From contig JAFFJZ010000001.1 in the NCBI GenBank assembly GCA_018340375.1, positions 46,740,001-46,804,000 on the forward strand: 64,000 bases of DNA, read 5' to 3'. Below, piece after piece: positions 1 through 12,961 of this stretch. Made by a program: the position numbers and the translations under genes. The notes below the pieces were generated by a model, which was given only the letters and a program-made list of their open reading frames with translations, was not told the origin of the DNA and did no database searches. Within the stretch, counting starts at the first letter, position 1; each line of letters starts with the position of its first letter. The DNA comes from Gonatopus flavifemur. Taxonomy: Eukaryota; Arthropoda; Insecta; Hymenoptera; Dryinidae.

Positions 1-2039
1 AATATAATTGGTATATAATTTATAGATTCAAACCTATATAAATCATAAATAATTTTGAAAATGTTCACATTCGAACAGTTATTGATTATCTTTCGATCTT
101 TCTCGACACCTTGTTGGAGATGCAACATTTCATATCAATCAAAGTAAGAAAATTTGGAGTATAAGTATAACGGAAATGTGGCAGCAATATTTGTTCCCAC
201 GATTTTGATAAAAAAGATTCTGAATTCCAAAGTCAATTGATGGAATCATCTGTCAATATTCGTTGTGATGTAAATATTACATGTTTAATAAAACATGCTA
301 TGGACTGTGTTTCAACTTCGCTCGTGTAAAATTTCAAAACAATTTTCACAAATTTTCTTCCTATATTATTATTACAATAGAATTGTCCGATCGAAGTTTC
401 CGGGGTTTGTTCAGCACTGAATAACTTCTCCACCTCGAAAAATGTCATACCGAATTCACTCTATGCTTATTGATCGATGAGTAGCAGGAATAAAAAGACA
501 TCACTTAATTGACATTCTCATTTCCGAAAGAACTGTTCGAACATTTCACATAAATTCCCTAGGTATTTCTCAAAGTTTCTCACCTCCCATGACCTGAATT
601 CATTATTCTGTGGTATTGATGTCTAGAAAATATGTTACTAAAATTCTTTCTCATTCGATTGTGAAGAATTATTCGAATCATCAATTTTCGTAGCACATCA
701 CCAAAGCCAGAAACAGAAACTCTGGATTGCTAGATATTCATGGATCATTCGCCCTTCCTCTTTTCATTTATAGTGAATAGGATAAGATGAAATTTTTCGA
801 TGAAATCTGATTAGAATGTATTGACTTCGTTTAGTAATTATCATTCTTCTTTGATACACATCATTTGGAATCAAATTTCAGCAGGCGCAACTCTGCTCAA
901 GATTGCCAGTCATTCCTCACAGTATCAACGGCACGTGTCTTATTGCTTTTTTCTTGAACTTATGACATTTTAATGTTTCGTAAAAAAAAGAAGAATTCAC
1001 CATACGATAAAGAATTTACATATTTTCAAAGTAAAACATTTTAAACGATAAAAACATTGTACTATGATTAACCTAGATTCTGCTTAAATGAGAAATCCTA
1101 CTTTCAAGCATATTATAAATTCGTATTATAAAAATTTCTCCTTTCACAAATTCTTATCATTGAGTATGAATTTGTTTCTGAACTGGCAGAATACTCAGAT
1201 ATGAGGAAAGATTTAGAATCAATAAACAAAATATATCAAATAATTCATCTATATTCACGTTATGCGTAAATTTTCAATACTTGTGGTGAGGATACAATAC
1301 TGAGAATAATATCCCATTCTCGTATAATTCAGAATTGAAATTTTCATTACTATCAGGTTGTTTTTGACATACTTCTCGTGCTTCACTTCAAATTTGAAGA
1401 AACCTGTCTTGAGCCTTAGATATTCTGAAACGACGAATATCCCGCAACAAACTGTCCAGACTTTCATCCAATACAACAGTTCTGATTCATCAGGAAAGAC
1501 GAATCTCCCGAGAGAAAAAAGTACAGAATGAGTAATAGCGGAGGAAAAACTCAACTATAAATACTTTTGAATGGCTGAATAATAGTTATACATTATATAT
1601 AGTATCACTGTAAAAACTTTCTTTGTGGATTGACAAAAAGATTTGACAGTTTCTTACACAAAAATTTCCTCTAGTGGATTCTCAAACGAAATTTGCAGGA
1701 AATGAAACATTTTTGGTTAATTTACCACAATTGTGTACAGTGTAATTTCCATAGTTAACATTGTAAACAAACAACATTGTTATGTTTTGCTATTTTTTTC
1801 TCTGAGTATAGAAAAGATTCCGTACGCAAAACATCCAACAGAAATTCATACAATTCCTATAATTGGATTCTGAAAATGAATCGAAATAAGTCCTTGGTAA
1901 GAATACAAGAAATTGTAAACTTTCCGCCTAATGGAACAATAATATAACATCGTTTTTCCTTATCAAACTCGTCTTGAATACGATACACACGTATGCACGT
2001 GTGTAGAGAATTTCCATGAAGTGAGCTGAGAGCACAGGT
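1..2039. other. AT-rich non-coding stretch
   Basis: No open frame here resembles a known protein or carries splice-like exon structure. The sequence is plain AT-rich DNA. One small feature is an E-box GGCACGTGTC at 930-939, which fits the relaxed Hairy/HES consensus; it is isolated and may be chance. Confidence 0.5.
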
Positions 2040-2381
2040 CGGTGCTACTATATACATCGTCAACATGCGGCGCGCCGTATGTCCGTTTTATTTGTTCGTG
2101 TCCAAAGCCAAGTCGAGTTGAGTCAAGCCGAGCGCCGATGATTATCCACATACGTGAGCGAACGCGTCAAGTATAGTGGTAGTAAAAGAGAAGAGAAGTG
2201 AAGTAGAAGGAGGATGAGAAGGCCGTGGTGGGTATAGGTAGAGGTCGAAACTGGGATGGGAGGACGAAAAGCAGGAGCAGCAGCAACAGCAGCAGCAACG
2301 GCAGCACAGCAGCGTTAATGAGCCCCGTCTCTTCTCGTAGCGGGTAATGTCTCGCCGCTGCCACCAACCGCGGTGTTTCTA

Positions 2382-2385
<4 letters not shown>

Positions 2386-2413
<28 letters not shown>
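2386..2413. repeat. (CA)n microsatellite
   Basis: An uninterrupted run of about 14 CA dinucleotides inside the GC-rich island, followed by ATATATAC. Confidence 0.95.
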
Positions 2414-2419
<6 letters not shown>

Positions 2420-2539
2420 CGAACACGCGCATACGAGAATACAACTCAACACAAACTCGCACCGACATCCCAGCGCACACAAATAAGAACGAGCGGCCTT
2501 GAGGGTGTTCTGCGCCTCGACTCTGTGTTCGTGGAGTAG

Positions 2540-2631
2540 ACTGGGGGCTTGGCGGCAGCGTGGTAAAAGGCTTTTGGCGTGGCACGGTAAGGGGCTTTTG
2601 GCGTGGTACGATCCAGACTTGGCGTGGCACG
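2540..2631 (+). repeat. Tandem TGGCGTGGCACG repeat
   Basis: The 12-mer TGGCGTGGCACG occurs exactly at 2575-2586 and 2620-2631, with a one-base variant at 2599-2610. The first two copies sit in a roughly 24-bp unit containing GGCTTTTGGCGTGG. The reverse complement of the same 12-mer recurs twice at 16608-16649 in another island. Confidence 0.8.
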
Positions 2632-3270
2632 ACTCGACTCTACGCAACGCGGCACATCAAGCGAGCGTAGTCGACGAAAAACTTTCTCGCTTCTTCTTTT
2701 TTTCTCTTCTCTTCTTTTCCTCGGGCTAAGAATCTCTCTCCCTCGCTTTTGGAACTATTCCGCTCGATCTTACACGTACGTACACACAAGTATAGGTACA
2801 CATACACGCGGTGCTGTAGAACGAGGGATACGAGTGGGATCATTTCTTCTATCCCTCCCTATCGCAGTTGATAGTCTCTCTGCTTCCCTGAAAGTACGTA
2901 CCTAAGTCTTTTTCTTTCTCTCTTCCTCTTAATCTGACGTCGGTCCTCTCTTGTTATCGCTCGGAACATTTCTTTTTTCTCTCTCCAGATTTACGTTAAG
3001 AAAGAGCGAGATGATCCTCAGTCTACTACTTTCGAGAAAGAAAAGATCGTCCAAGGTAGCATTCTTCCCCTACCTGTTCCCGATTCATTGTAACTACTCT
3101 TCCACCTCTGACTACTTGCCGTTCAAAGACAAAATAGCCTCGCACAGTTTTCGCGCTTCTCTTCTCTTCCTTTCCTCCTATTTTTCTTCATCTTTTTCTG
3201 CTACGCTGACTTCTTTGTTTTTGGATTTCCCACCCACATTTTCTCCCACGCTGAACTTTCACGGCATCGC

Positions 3271-5149
3271 TCTTTACGTGCATGCGGTCGTGGAATAAAG
3301 AGGATAGAATAACGATGGGGAGGTTCCGTGTTATCGAACAGTAACATTGAACGAGCGTTCCAGGGAAATAATACGTACAGATTCCGTACAAATGCATAGA
3401 AAGTTTGACGTGTCCCCGTAACGGTCTCGGTCTCTAAACATGATTGCAAACTTCTTTCTTCTAAGTTCTTTTTAATCCCTCCTCTCGAACCGCGGTGTTG
3501 GATATTTCTCCAGTCGATGGTTAATTACAAACCTAACGATCATGAAAGATTTCCCAGAAGACTCGTAAACTCGGGTGACATTGGCCAACGAACTAAAATT
3601 GGTCACGGGAGACATAGAATGACTTTCGGTAGAGAGATTTCAGATAACCTGAAAAAAAAAACACTGAACGATGATTCGAAAAGGTTCGATTATATTCGAA
3701 TAAAAATTATATTTCATTTCTTCATCTCTTTGACTTCCGGTTTTGTTTCTTCGATCCTTCAAACACCGACCAATCTTCTTTTCTTTGTTCTCTCTTTCTG
3801 CTTTCAGGCTCGTCAGTGTCGTTTATTACCCTTCCCCTTCACCTATATTTTCTCTGTAGGGGAGATACCGACTAGCCGACAGCGCTGCCCGACGTTGTCT
3901 GTGAGAATAATGGATGCCCGTTGAGTTGAGTGGGTTCTTCGATATATACACAAACACACCTTCGTATCCGCGTGTATTTCCTGCCATGTGTGGGTGTCCT
4001 CCCAACGTACGCACGTGGTTTTAATCCGTGTATACAAGCGAATGTACACATATACGGGTAGAAGAAGGTTGGCAAGGGGCATACCGGCTCAGGCATATAT
4101 GGAGAAGCGGAATCAACTTTCGCATGATATATTCGAAAGCCCTTCATACCAAAGTGTGAGTGAACATACTTGTGTACAAGAGTTAACGTGCCAGCTCGAT
4201 TCGTAACGTACCTACTGTGCGCTACTATTTCAAGCCCAACCTGCATGTGTTAAGATAACAGGGAGTTACGATGATTTGATGAAGTCATTATATTTATTAT
4301 AGTAGAGGAATATATTCTATCCATCGCATCATTGGAAGAGTTATGAAAATTCTGTTAAACTTTTCACTAGATATTTCCTGAACTTCCATGGACGGGAGAA
4401 AAACTGTCGTACTCCTCTGAGTTATTAAGGGAGCTTTGTAAGATCGAACATAGTCAAAATGATGCATCTAAATGCAGAGAACATCTCTCCTTGGAATGGA
4501 GTTTGTTAGAAAATCAATGTTTCGTCAGGGATCATTCATAAACATCACTTGTGCGTTACTTACATGAAGTGGACCAGGTATTCGCATTTCCTGACACTGG
4601 AAATATCTGTCATCCAGGGAGAATTGATGGAATCTATCGATAGGGAGTCGTGTAACATGAAAGCGAAGTTGTGGTTAGTTGAGAGATGTTCATCCTTTGA
4701 TACCACACTTTAGGATTTCACTCTGACCTTCGGAAATGAACCAACAACTATTATAGACTGAGTTTGTAAGCCTCGAATTAAAGATTCGAAGAAACCTTTC
4801 GCTTCCCTTCCTATAAAAAAAAATAGAAACAAAGTCCTTTTCCTCTTCTAGGGGACTCTAAATTCCACATCAGCGAATCGATCAATGCAACAATGAAATT
4901 TATATTGTAGTATACAATAACAAAACTATCCCACTTCGCAGGACAAAATATTCAAATGAAACAGTTTCTTTTTTTCAAATCGATATTATTTTTTTTACTT
5001 GTCTTCCCACTCAATCCGAGTATACAATCCGAGGAAGAAAAGGATATAGCAAAACAATTCATTTTCCACATCTAATCGCGAGTGAGAGTACCAAATATGC
5101 ATTCGCGAAGGGATAATCAACGAACCTATACAGTGGAATGTTGATTTGG
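3271..5149. other. Non-coding stretch
   Basis: No recognisable gene. Between about 3880 and 4210 the sequence is somewhat richer in CG-containing and TACA/TGTA-type motifs, but it forms no consistent coding frame. The remainder is AT-rich. Confidence 0.4.
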
Positions 5150-5690
5150 AATACCCGGTAATGGAAATGAAAGAATTTGAGATAACGAAGAAGCTCGAGG
5201 ACGGACTGCAACAATCGACAATGACCAGTTGAAAGCAATTATCGAAGGAAATCTACTTAAAAATAGTTGAGAGGTTGTAAAGGACCTGAGCGTTGATCGT
5301 TCGACGATTACTCTACAACTTCACCTTAACTGAAAAAGTCAAGATGCTTTCCATAAATGGCTTCTTTATAAATTAAATGGGAACGAACGAGAGGAACATC
5401 TTGACAAAGACCACTTCAAGCTTCTTTTACCTCACGAAGAAAGAAAAATGTTTTTATTGCGTTATAACACCCAATGAAAACGAGCTTTTTGTAACAAAGA
5501 ATAAGTATTCGTCAATACTTCTTATTCCATCGAAATTTGTACTTCACGAGAACTGGAAGTTGACTGGGTCTTGGTACTGCGGAATTCCAATTGATGACTT
5601 CTAGTCAACATTTCTCACGGTATAAAAAAATAGAACTGTTGACCTGGCAACGCCCAATGTCAATCAACTGAAACAGTTGAATATTTCAAA
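5150..5690 (+). pseudogene. Fossil mariner-family transposase (maT/mori-like)
   Basis: Translation in one frame from about 5195 gives a stretch beginning ATIDNDQLKAIIEGN, followed by a degenerate helix-turn-helix (VVKDLSVDRSTIT). Next is a HKWLLYKLNGNE stretch that resembles the family's linker (usually DKWVPHELNE). After a frame change, VITPNENELFVTKNKYSS occupies the place of the usual VTxDEKWI-type block, and near 5640 LLTWQRPMSIN aligns with the region before the second catalytic aspartate. At least four stops and one frameshift break it. No TIRs were identified. It is an old, inactive DNA-transposon relic of the mori/maT-like branch of mariner. The branch assignment comes from remembered family patterns and is moderate. 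Confidence 0.5.
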
Positions 5691-8600
5691 ATATGCCTTT
5701 TGAAATCCGACTTCAACATGACTGCAGATAAAAATGATTATAGACTTCATTTGGATTGAATCTCTTTATAAAAAGTGCATCTTAATTCTTCATAGAAAAG
5801 TTGAATATACACCTTTACATACTATATATGCCTCCATGCGGACCTGAACTAAACCACGTTATATCTCATGTTGCTCACGCCACTTGCGCAACAATCCCGC
5901 ATCCTCCTAATTTGTAAGTTCTGAGAAGACTTATCTTCTTAGCACAGAGTGTGTATCGTGTGATTACAGAATTCTCTTGGTATCGAACCAAACTTATTCG
6001 AATATCAAGTGAAACATGAATTATGATCTATAATTCATTCATATCCGCTTCCCTCGTTCTTTTTTTTTCGTTAAGCGGGTTTGATCTGTTTCATTTGATA
6101 CAAAAATTCAATAATCCAGACTTGATATTCCTTGTGAACCGGTTTTGCATTTCGAAAAACATTTCTCATTCACTCCATAATCACTATTATATAATTTCAT
6201 AGTAACAACTAAAAGTACAATACTTCGATCCATTTACTATTCTCAAAATTAATGAAAAATACATTGATTGAACAATATTTCTACTATTCCTAGTGATTAA
6301 CATTTGTTCCCTCGCGTATCAGTTTATGGATCATAGAAATAGAATTCAAAACATATCAAAAGCGGTCTATGGTACAGTGCTTTTATACAAAATTCGTGCT
6401 GAGAAAATAAGGTATGAATTTCATACTTTCAAACCATGAATTATAACGTCTCCATATTATCACTGACAATTCACTTTCATGTAATTATATATCTCTGTAT
6501 TCTCATTCTTATTATCATACTTTTATATAATCCCATTTCTCATTGTTAAATTTCATCCTTCCCTATGTATTATTTTCAATTTCTTCAAAGTTGATTCAGA
6601 AATTGTATTCTCTCATATTTTCTTTGGTCCGAGACAAAAATTTCAATCTGTTCCAAGAATTGAGGATTCAAAATCTAAATTCTCACATCTGACTCAAATT
6701 TCAGATCGATTTCTCCCTGTGACATGTTATAATCTTGATCAGAGTGTTAAATTACCGTGCCCCCCTTCTATTCAAAAACATAGAAACATTTCTGCATCGT
6801 AGAAACACTTTCCACTCAAAATATCTGCCGAAATTCTGAGCTCGCCGTCCCTGGAGTGATGAATACATCAACCATGATATTCAGCACGCTTGAGTTCTTG
6901 TTAGAAACTTTCAAGGTTCTCGCGAGCCAAACTTCCCAAAAGTGACTTCAGATTACAAGAAGTTGGCGAGTGTGAGGGGACGTGAAACCAAACGAGACGT
7001 TGGAAAATATTCGCTTTGGAATCTTTTATGACAAACTATCAAAAAGATCTTCAAGTATGTAAAGTGATATTATAAACAAACACGTGTTACGTAACACAAC
7101 GATAAAATAATACAATTACAATAAAAGTGATACCTACCAAGGAAAGTGATACTTTATTAAATATCCATGCGCGTTAGAACGCAAAGGGAACAAGATATGC
7201 GGAATCGAGATGAAAGGATAGAGAAGGAAATGCGTGAAAGAATTACCGCTCCTCACTCGTAACTGATATAAGTACACGTGACTTGGATAAACACGAGATA
7301 CCAGGATTTTTATACCGCTTCTCTCGACTGTACGATAAACGCATATAAATTTCTCTTAGGAGCAGATGAAATATAAATTCGCGCTGTCCTGGCCGAAGGA
7401 GGTGTCGGGAAAAACTAAATCCTGATTCACGTTCGTTGTTGTGCACCTCACATTCGATGATGAATCATTAATCGATATGGGTTCCTTCGGGTGGGATTCA
7501 TATAAATTAGAAATTCCAATATAACACGGTCTCACGCGTAGCTGGAAGATTGGGCTTCCAGCATAGAGGAACGTTCGGTGTCGGCTTAGCATCGACATGT
7601 CGCAAATATTGCAGATTGCATCTTCAGGCGGTATCGCAATTAAGCCCGGCTTAAGTCTTTGCATAGGACAGACAGAGAGGATGGAGAGTCGTTACCCATT
7701 CGCGTGCAGAAAATTTCCTTCAAAGTGAACACTCTCTGATGAGTCATGATAACAATAATACTAATCAAGAAACACACTTGTATCGCGACTTCGAATAATA
7801 TCACGAATATTTTGAATTTCAATCGGTATACTATTATGTAAGTATCTTTCGAAGAACACTTATTTATCGATCGATTCATTTTTAGAGAATTTCAGATTGT
7901 GACACAATAAAAATGATGACGAAGGGAATAAAAATTCAAAAGAATCAGTTTTGATATGCGGGAATAATTTAGAATTCTGAAACAAAGTGGGTTAATTGGA
8001 TGGAGTTACGGGAAGATGGGTGGTTTTAGAATACGGATTTCAAAGATCTGTAAAGTCTCTAGGCTCTGTTATCCATTCGCCAACCGGTAGCATATCATTC
8101 CTGTTGATGGAAATGTCGATTGATTGACGGATATGTGACACTGGTCTTACTGAGAAATTACGTCGTTACGATCAACATACTTACCAAGCCGGGAGATTCT
8201 GTGAAAAGGCGCTCCATCGACTCGTTGGAAGGAGAACAAGAAACAAGAGTGATAGCCGATAGAAGTAGGTTTTAATTGTACGATAGTGAAATTTCTGTGT
8301 CGATCAAGCGTGAGAATTTTACGTTGAGATATGTGATATTCCTTTACGGTCATCCAAAAAATATTCACAAAAGTTTCAATTTACAACAACTTGATCTATA
8401 ATCCTGATTAGAAAATTTCATTAGTTTCGATCGAACGTGCAGAATTTCGATTGAAACCCCGTTCACACCTATTAGATTTGAGTCGGAATTCTGCAATTTT
8501 AATAGAAATAAATCGAAATGAATAAAATTCTTTAAACAGATTTGTTTTGTCCTTTTCAAAGTCCCACACCACATGTTCTAAGTTTTTCACACTCTTTTTC

Positions 8601-8884
8601 GCTGGTCGGAAAAGAGCTAGGAATATTGTAAATTACTTCCATTCTACGGATTTGTATTTTATTATTCTAGTTACAGTTCATAGCTTTCTCGGAACTTATG
8701 AACTCACTTACTTCCTCATGTGACTAAAACTGCTATTGTATTCTACTGATTGTTATAATTGTTCTGAAGGAGCTATGGCTATAATCTAGGATGTAATAAA
8801 CGATATCAATATCAAAATATAGATATATAAATGTTTGTGCATTATAAATGGAACAACATACAACATTGTAAACTTAAATAACAC
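5691..8884. other. AT-rich non-coding stretch
   Basis: No coding exon, RNA gene or convincing repeat was recognised. Short open frames lack domain motifs and have no splice-site support. Confidence 0.45.
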
Positions 8885-8890
8885 CCGAGT

Positions 8891-8972
8891 GCGTATGAAC
8901 TCTGGCCCAGTCTTGGACCTATATTGGCAGGATGGGGCCCATGCTGAGTCCCATGGTACGTACATTGTAGGG
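8891..8972 (+). repeat. Dispersed repeat, copy 1 (CTCTGGCCCA family)
   Basis: The segment from GCGTATGAACTCTGGCCCA through CCATGGTACGTAC matches the reverse complement of 33160-33246 with many substitutions but the same order of blocks: CTCTGGCCCA, ATTGGCAG, ATGG, CCATGG. It is probably part of a dispersed non-autonomous element whose ends are unclear. Confidence 0.6.
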
Positions 8973-9682
8973 TCAAAATTATACAATTTTCAATGCAACA
9001 TGCAATTTATGCATTAATATAACAATGATAATTGTATTTTGTAACAAAGACACGTGAAATTGATTTGAAATTCTTGAATCTCATAAGAAATATACGACAG
9101 GTAGTTATAAATTCCTTTAAATGTCAATGTTCTATCACTTCACTAGACTCAACTCATGGAATAACATTACATAAAACGCAATTTTCAGAACAAAGGTGGC
9201 AATAACTTGTAACCGCAGGGCACGCATGTATCAGAGCTAGGAGATTCAATTTAAACCAGCGGTTGAGATGTCAATTCAATGAACTTCTTTAAAGTTCGTT
9301 ATAAAGTCTGTGTTTCCACGAGAATATGAAATATAATACCTCATAGGTGTCTTTTAAAGCCTCTAGCACGTCGCATTTTTCGAGAATTATAGCTCCTCGA
9401 GTTCTAGAGGACAGACAATACAACTTTTTGGTTCCTTTAAGAGGTCTCATAAAGTATACTATGAGTGTTTAAAAGCTTTTGCAAACTTTTAGGACCGTAC
9501 GTATGTGTATATGTACGTTCAGAAAGATATTACTTTCATTCTTGGTTAAGCGTCACGCGTTTTATCAAATTATATATTCTTGATGAACCATTTGATGAAT
9601 GAAATCTTCTGAAAAGGGTTGAATTCGCCTTGTATTCTTCCGAAAAGCCTTGATATTCCAACGATCACGCTTTCTCAGACAG

Positions 9683-10156
9683 CACACAAGAATCTTGAAT
9701 GAATTCTGAAAAAAAAAACTTTTCAAGACCTCTTCTAGAATACAAAGTAGTCCAAAAGGGTTTGAAAAGAATTCAATTCGTCAGACATTTGCGAGTTTCG
9801 TTAAAATTCTGAGACTTCTTTGAAAATTTTAAGGAGATATTAGCGGCGTGGCAGCAGCCAAATCGTTTATGATAAACTACGGCCAAATGCTTCATTTTTA
9901 TCAAAATATCGCTGTGTACAGCAGTTCTCTGATTCAAGTAGAAACGCTATACAGAGCGGTATTCCGATGAGTATGACGTGTTTGACCGTAGTTTGCTATA
10001 ATCAATTTGACTGCTGCCACGCCACTAGTATCACCTTAACGGAACTCACAAATGTCTGACAAATCGAATTCTTTTCAAACTCGTGAGGAACATTTTGTAT
10101 TCCAAGAAAGTTCTTCGAGAGTTCTTTTTTCAGAATTCATTTGGGATTCTTGTGTG
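9683..10156. mobile_element. Large foldback element (inverted repeat about 474 bp)
   Basis: The left arm starts near CACACAAGAATC (9683). Read inward, it matches the reverse complement of the right arm ending GATTCTTGTGTG (10156). Shared blocks include AATGAATTCTGAAAAAA, TTTGAAAAGAATTC, GTCAGACATTTG, GGCGTGGCAGCAG and AAACTACGG. The two arms meet near 9920, so almost the whole element is one imperfect palindrome of roughly 80% identity. It has no coding capacity and reads as a foldback MITE. No target duplication was seen. Confidence 0.75.
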
Positions 10157-10817
10157 CGGTCTGGGTTTAGCGCCTATTCTGGAATCAGGAGTGGAATCAT
10201 AAAAAATGGTTCTGCAAAGGCATGTAGTTTTTGGAACTACATTGGTTTTCAGAAAATATAAACAGCACATAGTTGAAAATTTGGTGTCACTAACAGTCCA
10301 CTCAGAATTTATGTTGAGAGTAACAAATGAAATTGTCAAATTAACAGATTTTAGGTGTCAACTTGAGATTTTTGTATTGATTTGATCAATTTTATGTGTG
10401 ATTATTTGAAATAAATTGTGAGTGGACCGTTTAGGACATACGTGTGTGTTAAAAATACACCAAATTTTTCACTGTGTAGAATTCCTAAGCGACATATGCA
10501 AAAATCGATATTTCAAGCCCTTCGATTCCTTCTTGCGTGAATTCCCAATGGACTCTCTAAAAAGCGTAAGTCCTCGATTGCATGGAATGATATACAGAGA
10601 GAGAAAGAGAAAGAGGATTAAGCGATAGTATGACGTAGTGTACCCATAAACCGTTGATCCACTATCCGTTTCCGTATAAATGTCCGAAGTAAAGGGAAAG
10701 GCTGTGATGCTGGTGATAAAATTTGGAAGAGAGATCTAAACGTCATGACTCAACACCACAATTCACTCCAACTCCCAAAGAGGACTGAGATCGTCAAACG
10801 TTCGAGGGATGTTCACA

Positions 10818-10985
10818 ACACTGCGGGAAGTCCAGTTAAATGTGGCTGCATTTTGTTGAGAAAAATCGACTGAAATTCAGCCTCTCCTATTGTATCGATA
10901 TTTACTTATGGTGCCTACTTTCAGTTCAAACTGGGCTAATTTCAACTGCATCTTAAAATAAGCTCATGTTCAGGATGATAACAAG
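10818..10985. mobile_element. MITE family B, copy 1
   Basis: Inverted arms contain TGGCTGCAT on the left and its counterpart ACTGCATCTTAAAATAAGC on the right. The element is recognisably the same family as 38754-38907: both carry AAGTCCA, GTGGCTGCAT, and the reverse-complement block GAGCTTATTTTAAGATG/CAGCTTATTGTAAGATG. Confidence 0.6.
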
Positions 10986-11883
10986 TTTCATTCGTTTCTG
11001 TGAACGTTTAAATGTCCATGCGTTGACTGACCATATTGTTCTCTTTGGATTCCGAACCTAGGAGCCGTGAACAAAATTCAAAAAAAAATCCCCGATATAA
11101 GTGAGAGTTTCGAAAAGAATGCTGATATAATCTCTTCGAAACTCACATTAATTAATGATGAATTCATTAACACCGAATACTCTATTATTCAAGATTTTGT
11201 CAATTATTATTCCTCTCTCCTCTCATTCGATTCGAAAGAAAACAGCATATATCGAACACAGCATACGTGGAGTTTTGTTCTTCACTCCACAAATATATTT
11301 GTTGATAAACAACCGAGCCATGAAACATTAGCCAAGTATCGATTGGATGCTACCTCGATGTCCGGATAATCGACTGACATTCAGGTCATGTGAATCAAAT
11401 ATTTGTGAAGCACGAAAATAATCATTGACTTTGAAAATTAACTCCAAATGTAAAGGAGTGGGAATTCCACCCGGACGAAATGATAGTTTCTCTTCTGAAA
11501 AGTGAATTCTTACTTTAACGGGATACACAAATTCACTGTTGGGACAGCGGTAGCCATAAAAAAACCTATCTTTTCGTTCGAGTGAAATTCTCCCTCTTTC
11601 AGATTCAAAAAGAACATTCCATGATTTTCTTCTCCATCATACTAAATGAATCATATTTTATAATTTATATATATTTTTTTTATCGAAAATCTACAGAAAA
11701 TTCAGATATTTCCGTATCCAAAAGAGATCTTATGAAATTGGCATAAAATTCTACAAAATATTCTATAAAATCATTTTCCCCACACAGGATTCTGTTCGAT
11801 CCTTGTATGATTTTATTTAATATATTTTGTATATATTTATATTTCTATAAAATCTAATGCGTCCAATTACATTAAATTCAATG

Positions 11884-12114
11884 AATTATTATGTTGTTGA
11901 AAGTTGAATCGTTTATTGAAACGAATTAGTCATCGCATAAAAAATTTCTCAACTGTTGAAGATTGAAAATCTTGCAGTAAATCCTTCTGACGAGGTTTCC
12001 AATTTCAAGGAGTCAATTAGAAAAACTTGAATACGATGATCCATGAGATCCTGAGAGTTGGAATTTTCGTTTCATTTCCATAAACGATTCAAACTTCAAG
12101 AACACAAATTATTC
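11884..12114. mobile_element. MITE family A, copy 1
   Basis: TIRs built around GAATCGTTTATTGAAACGAA lie at the left (11900s) and as the reverse complement, with ATAAACGATTCAAACTTC, at the right (12080s). The same TIR pair bounds 38397-38625. It is about 230 bp and has no coding capacity. Confidence 0.7.
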
Positions 12115-12961
12115 ACAATTTCTTGTAAATATTTGCTAAAAAATATATTAATAGATATCTACAAGTATGGAGACAATATTTCTGTATTGGGTCATAACAT
12201 TACGATTATCGACATGACAAAAAATTTAAAAAATTCATTCATACATAAATCAATCAGAAAATGTATGATCTCGACATCATGTACATATCATGTTTGTTTT
12301 ATACATCGTTTTATACGTTGTTTTTCAAATTTCCCATGTCATGTTTAAACTTTCACGTTTGGCACGTATGCCTTTCATCGATATCATGTATGTAACGTAG
12401 TCCAAACCAGGGTGATAGCGAGACAAAGTTGTTATATTATTCCTATACAGTCGAAGGTGAAGACATTCTATGAAACAAATAATACTATTGAACGACCTAA
12501 TACTTGAAACTTGATTTTAATTTGGTGACTGTCTCTTTCGTACAAAAATAGAGAACAGGGAAAACTTTTGACTTTTTAGAGTTTGTATATTCCAAGAAAC
12601 ACGTAAAATTTTATAAACCGTGCAAGACTTTTTATGCCAATTCATCAAACACAAATTACACCGATTGCATATATCATTTGTAAGCGAATTCTGTGCATTC
12701 GTTTTTTGATAATGAATTGTATGCAATTTTTATACAATTATCTGCGAATTTCATCATCACAACAATCTCATCCTGTGGAATCTGTTGTGGTGGATTGATA
12801 TATGAAAAGATAGATAATTTATATATAATTTATATATAATTATACATAAGTTATATATATTGCTGACAATTGTTCAAAAATCTTCTTCTTATATGCAATT
12901 TGTATACAATAATATGGTAATTAATTGACACGAGACTGTTTTGATTCTCCAACGTCAAAGA
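12115..12961. other. AT-rich non-coding stretch
   Basis: No gene was recognised. A run of ATTTATATATAA-type repeats lies near 12820-12860; similar AT repeats occur near 25925-25985 and 38620-38660. Confidence 0.4.

Larger units (their letters stand above)
2040..3270. promoter_or_regulatory. GC-rich low-complexity island, possible promoter or 5' exon
   Basis: Base composition shifts sharply from AT-rich to GC- and CpG-richer. The island holds a CAG-rich run (2270-2314), a CA microsatellite (2386-2413), a tandem repeat built on TGGCGTGGCACG (2540-2631), then pyrimidine-rich sequence. Such islands in AT-rich insect genomes often mark transcription starts, and the sequence could be the first non-coding exon of a long gene or lncRNA. 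The overlapping open frames differ in every frame and look like low-complexity artefacts, so no CDS is called. Confidence 0.3.

Noticed and set aside
2167..2655. Several overlapping open frames of 69-110 codons on the minus strand
   Set aside because: They translate CA and CAG repeats and GC-rich low complexity in multiple frames at once. No domain, splice site or codon bias supports any one frame.
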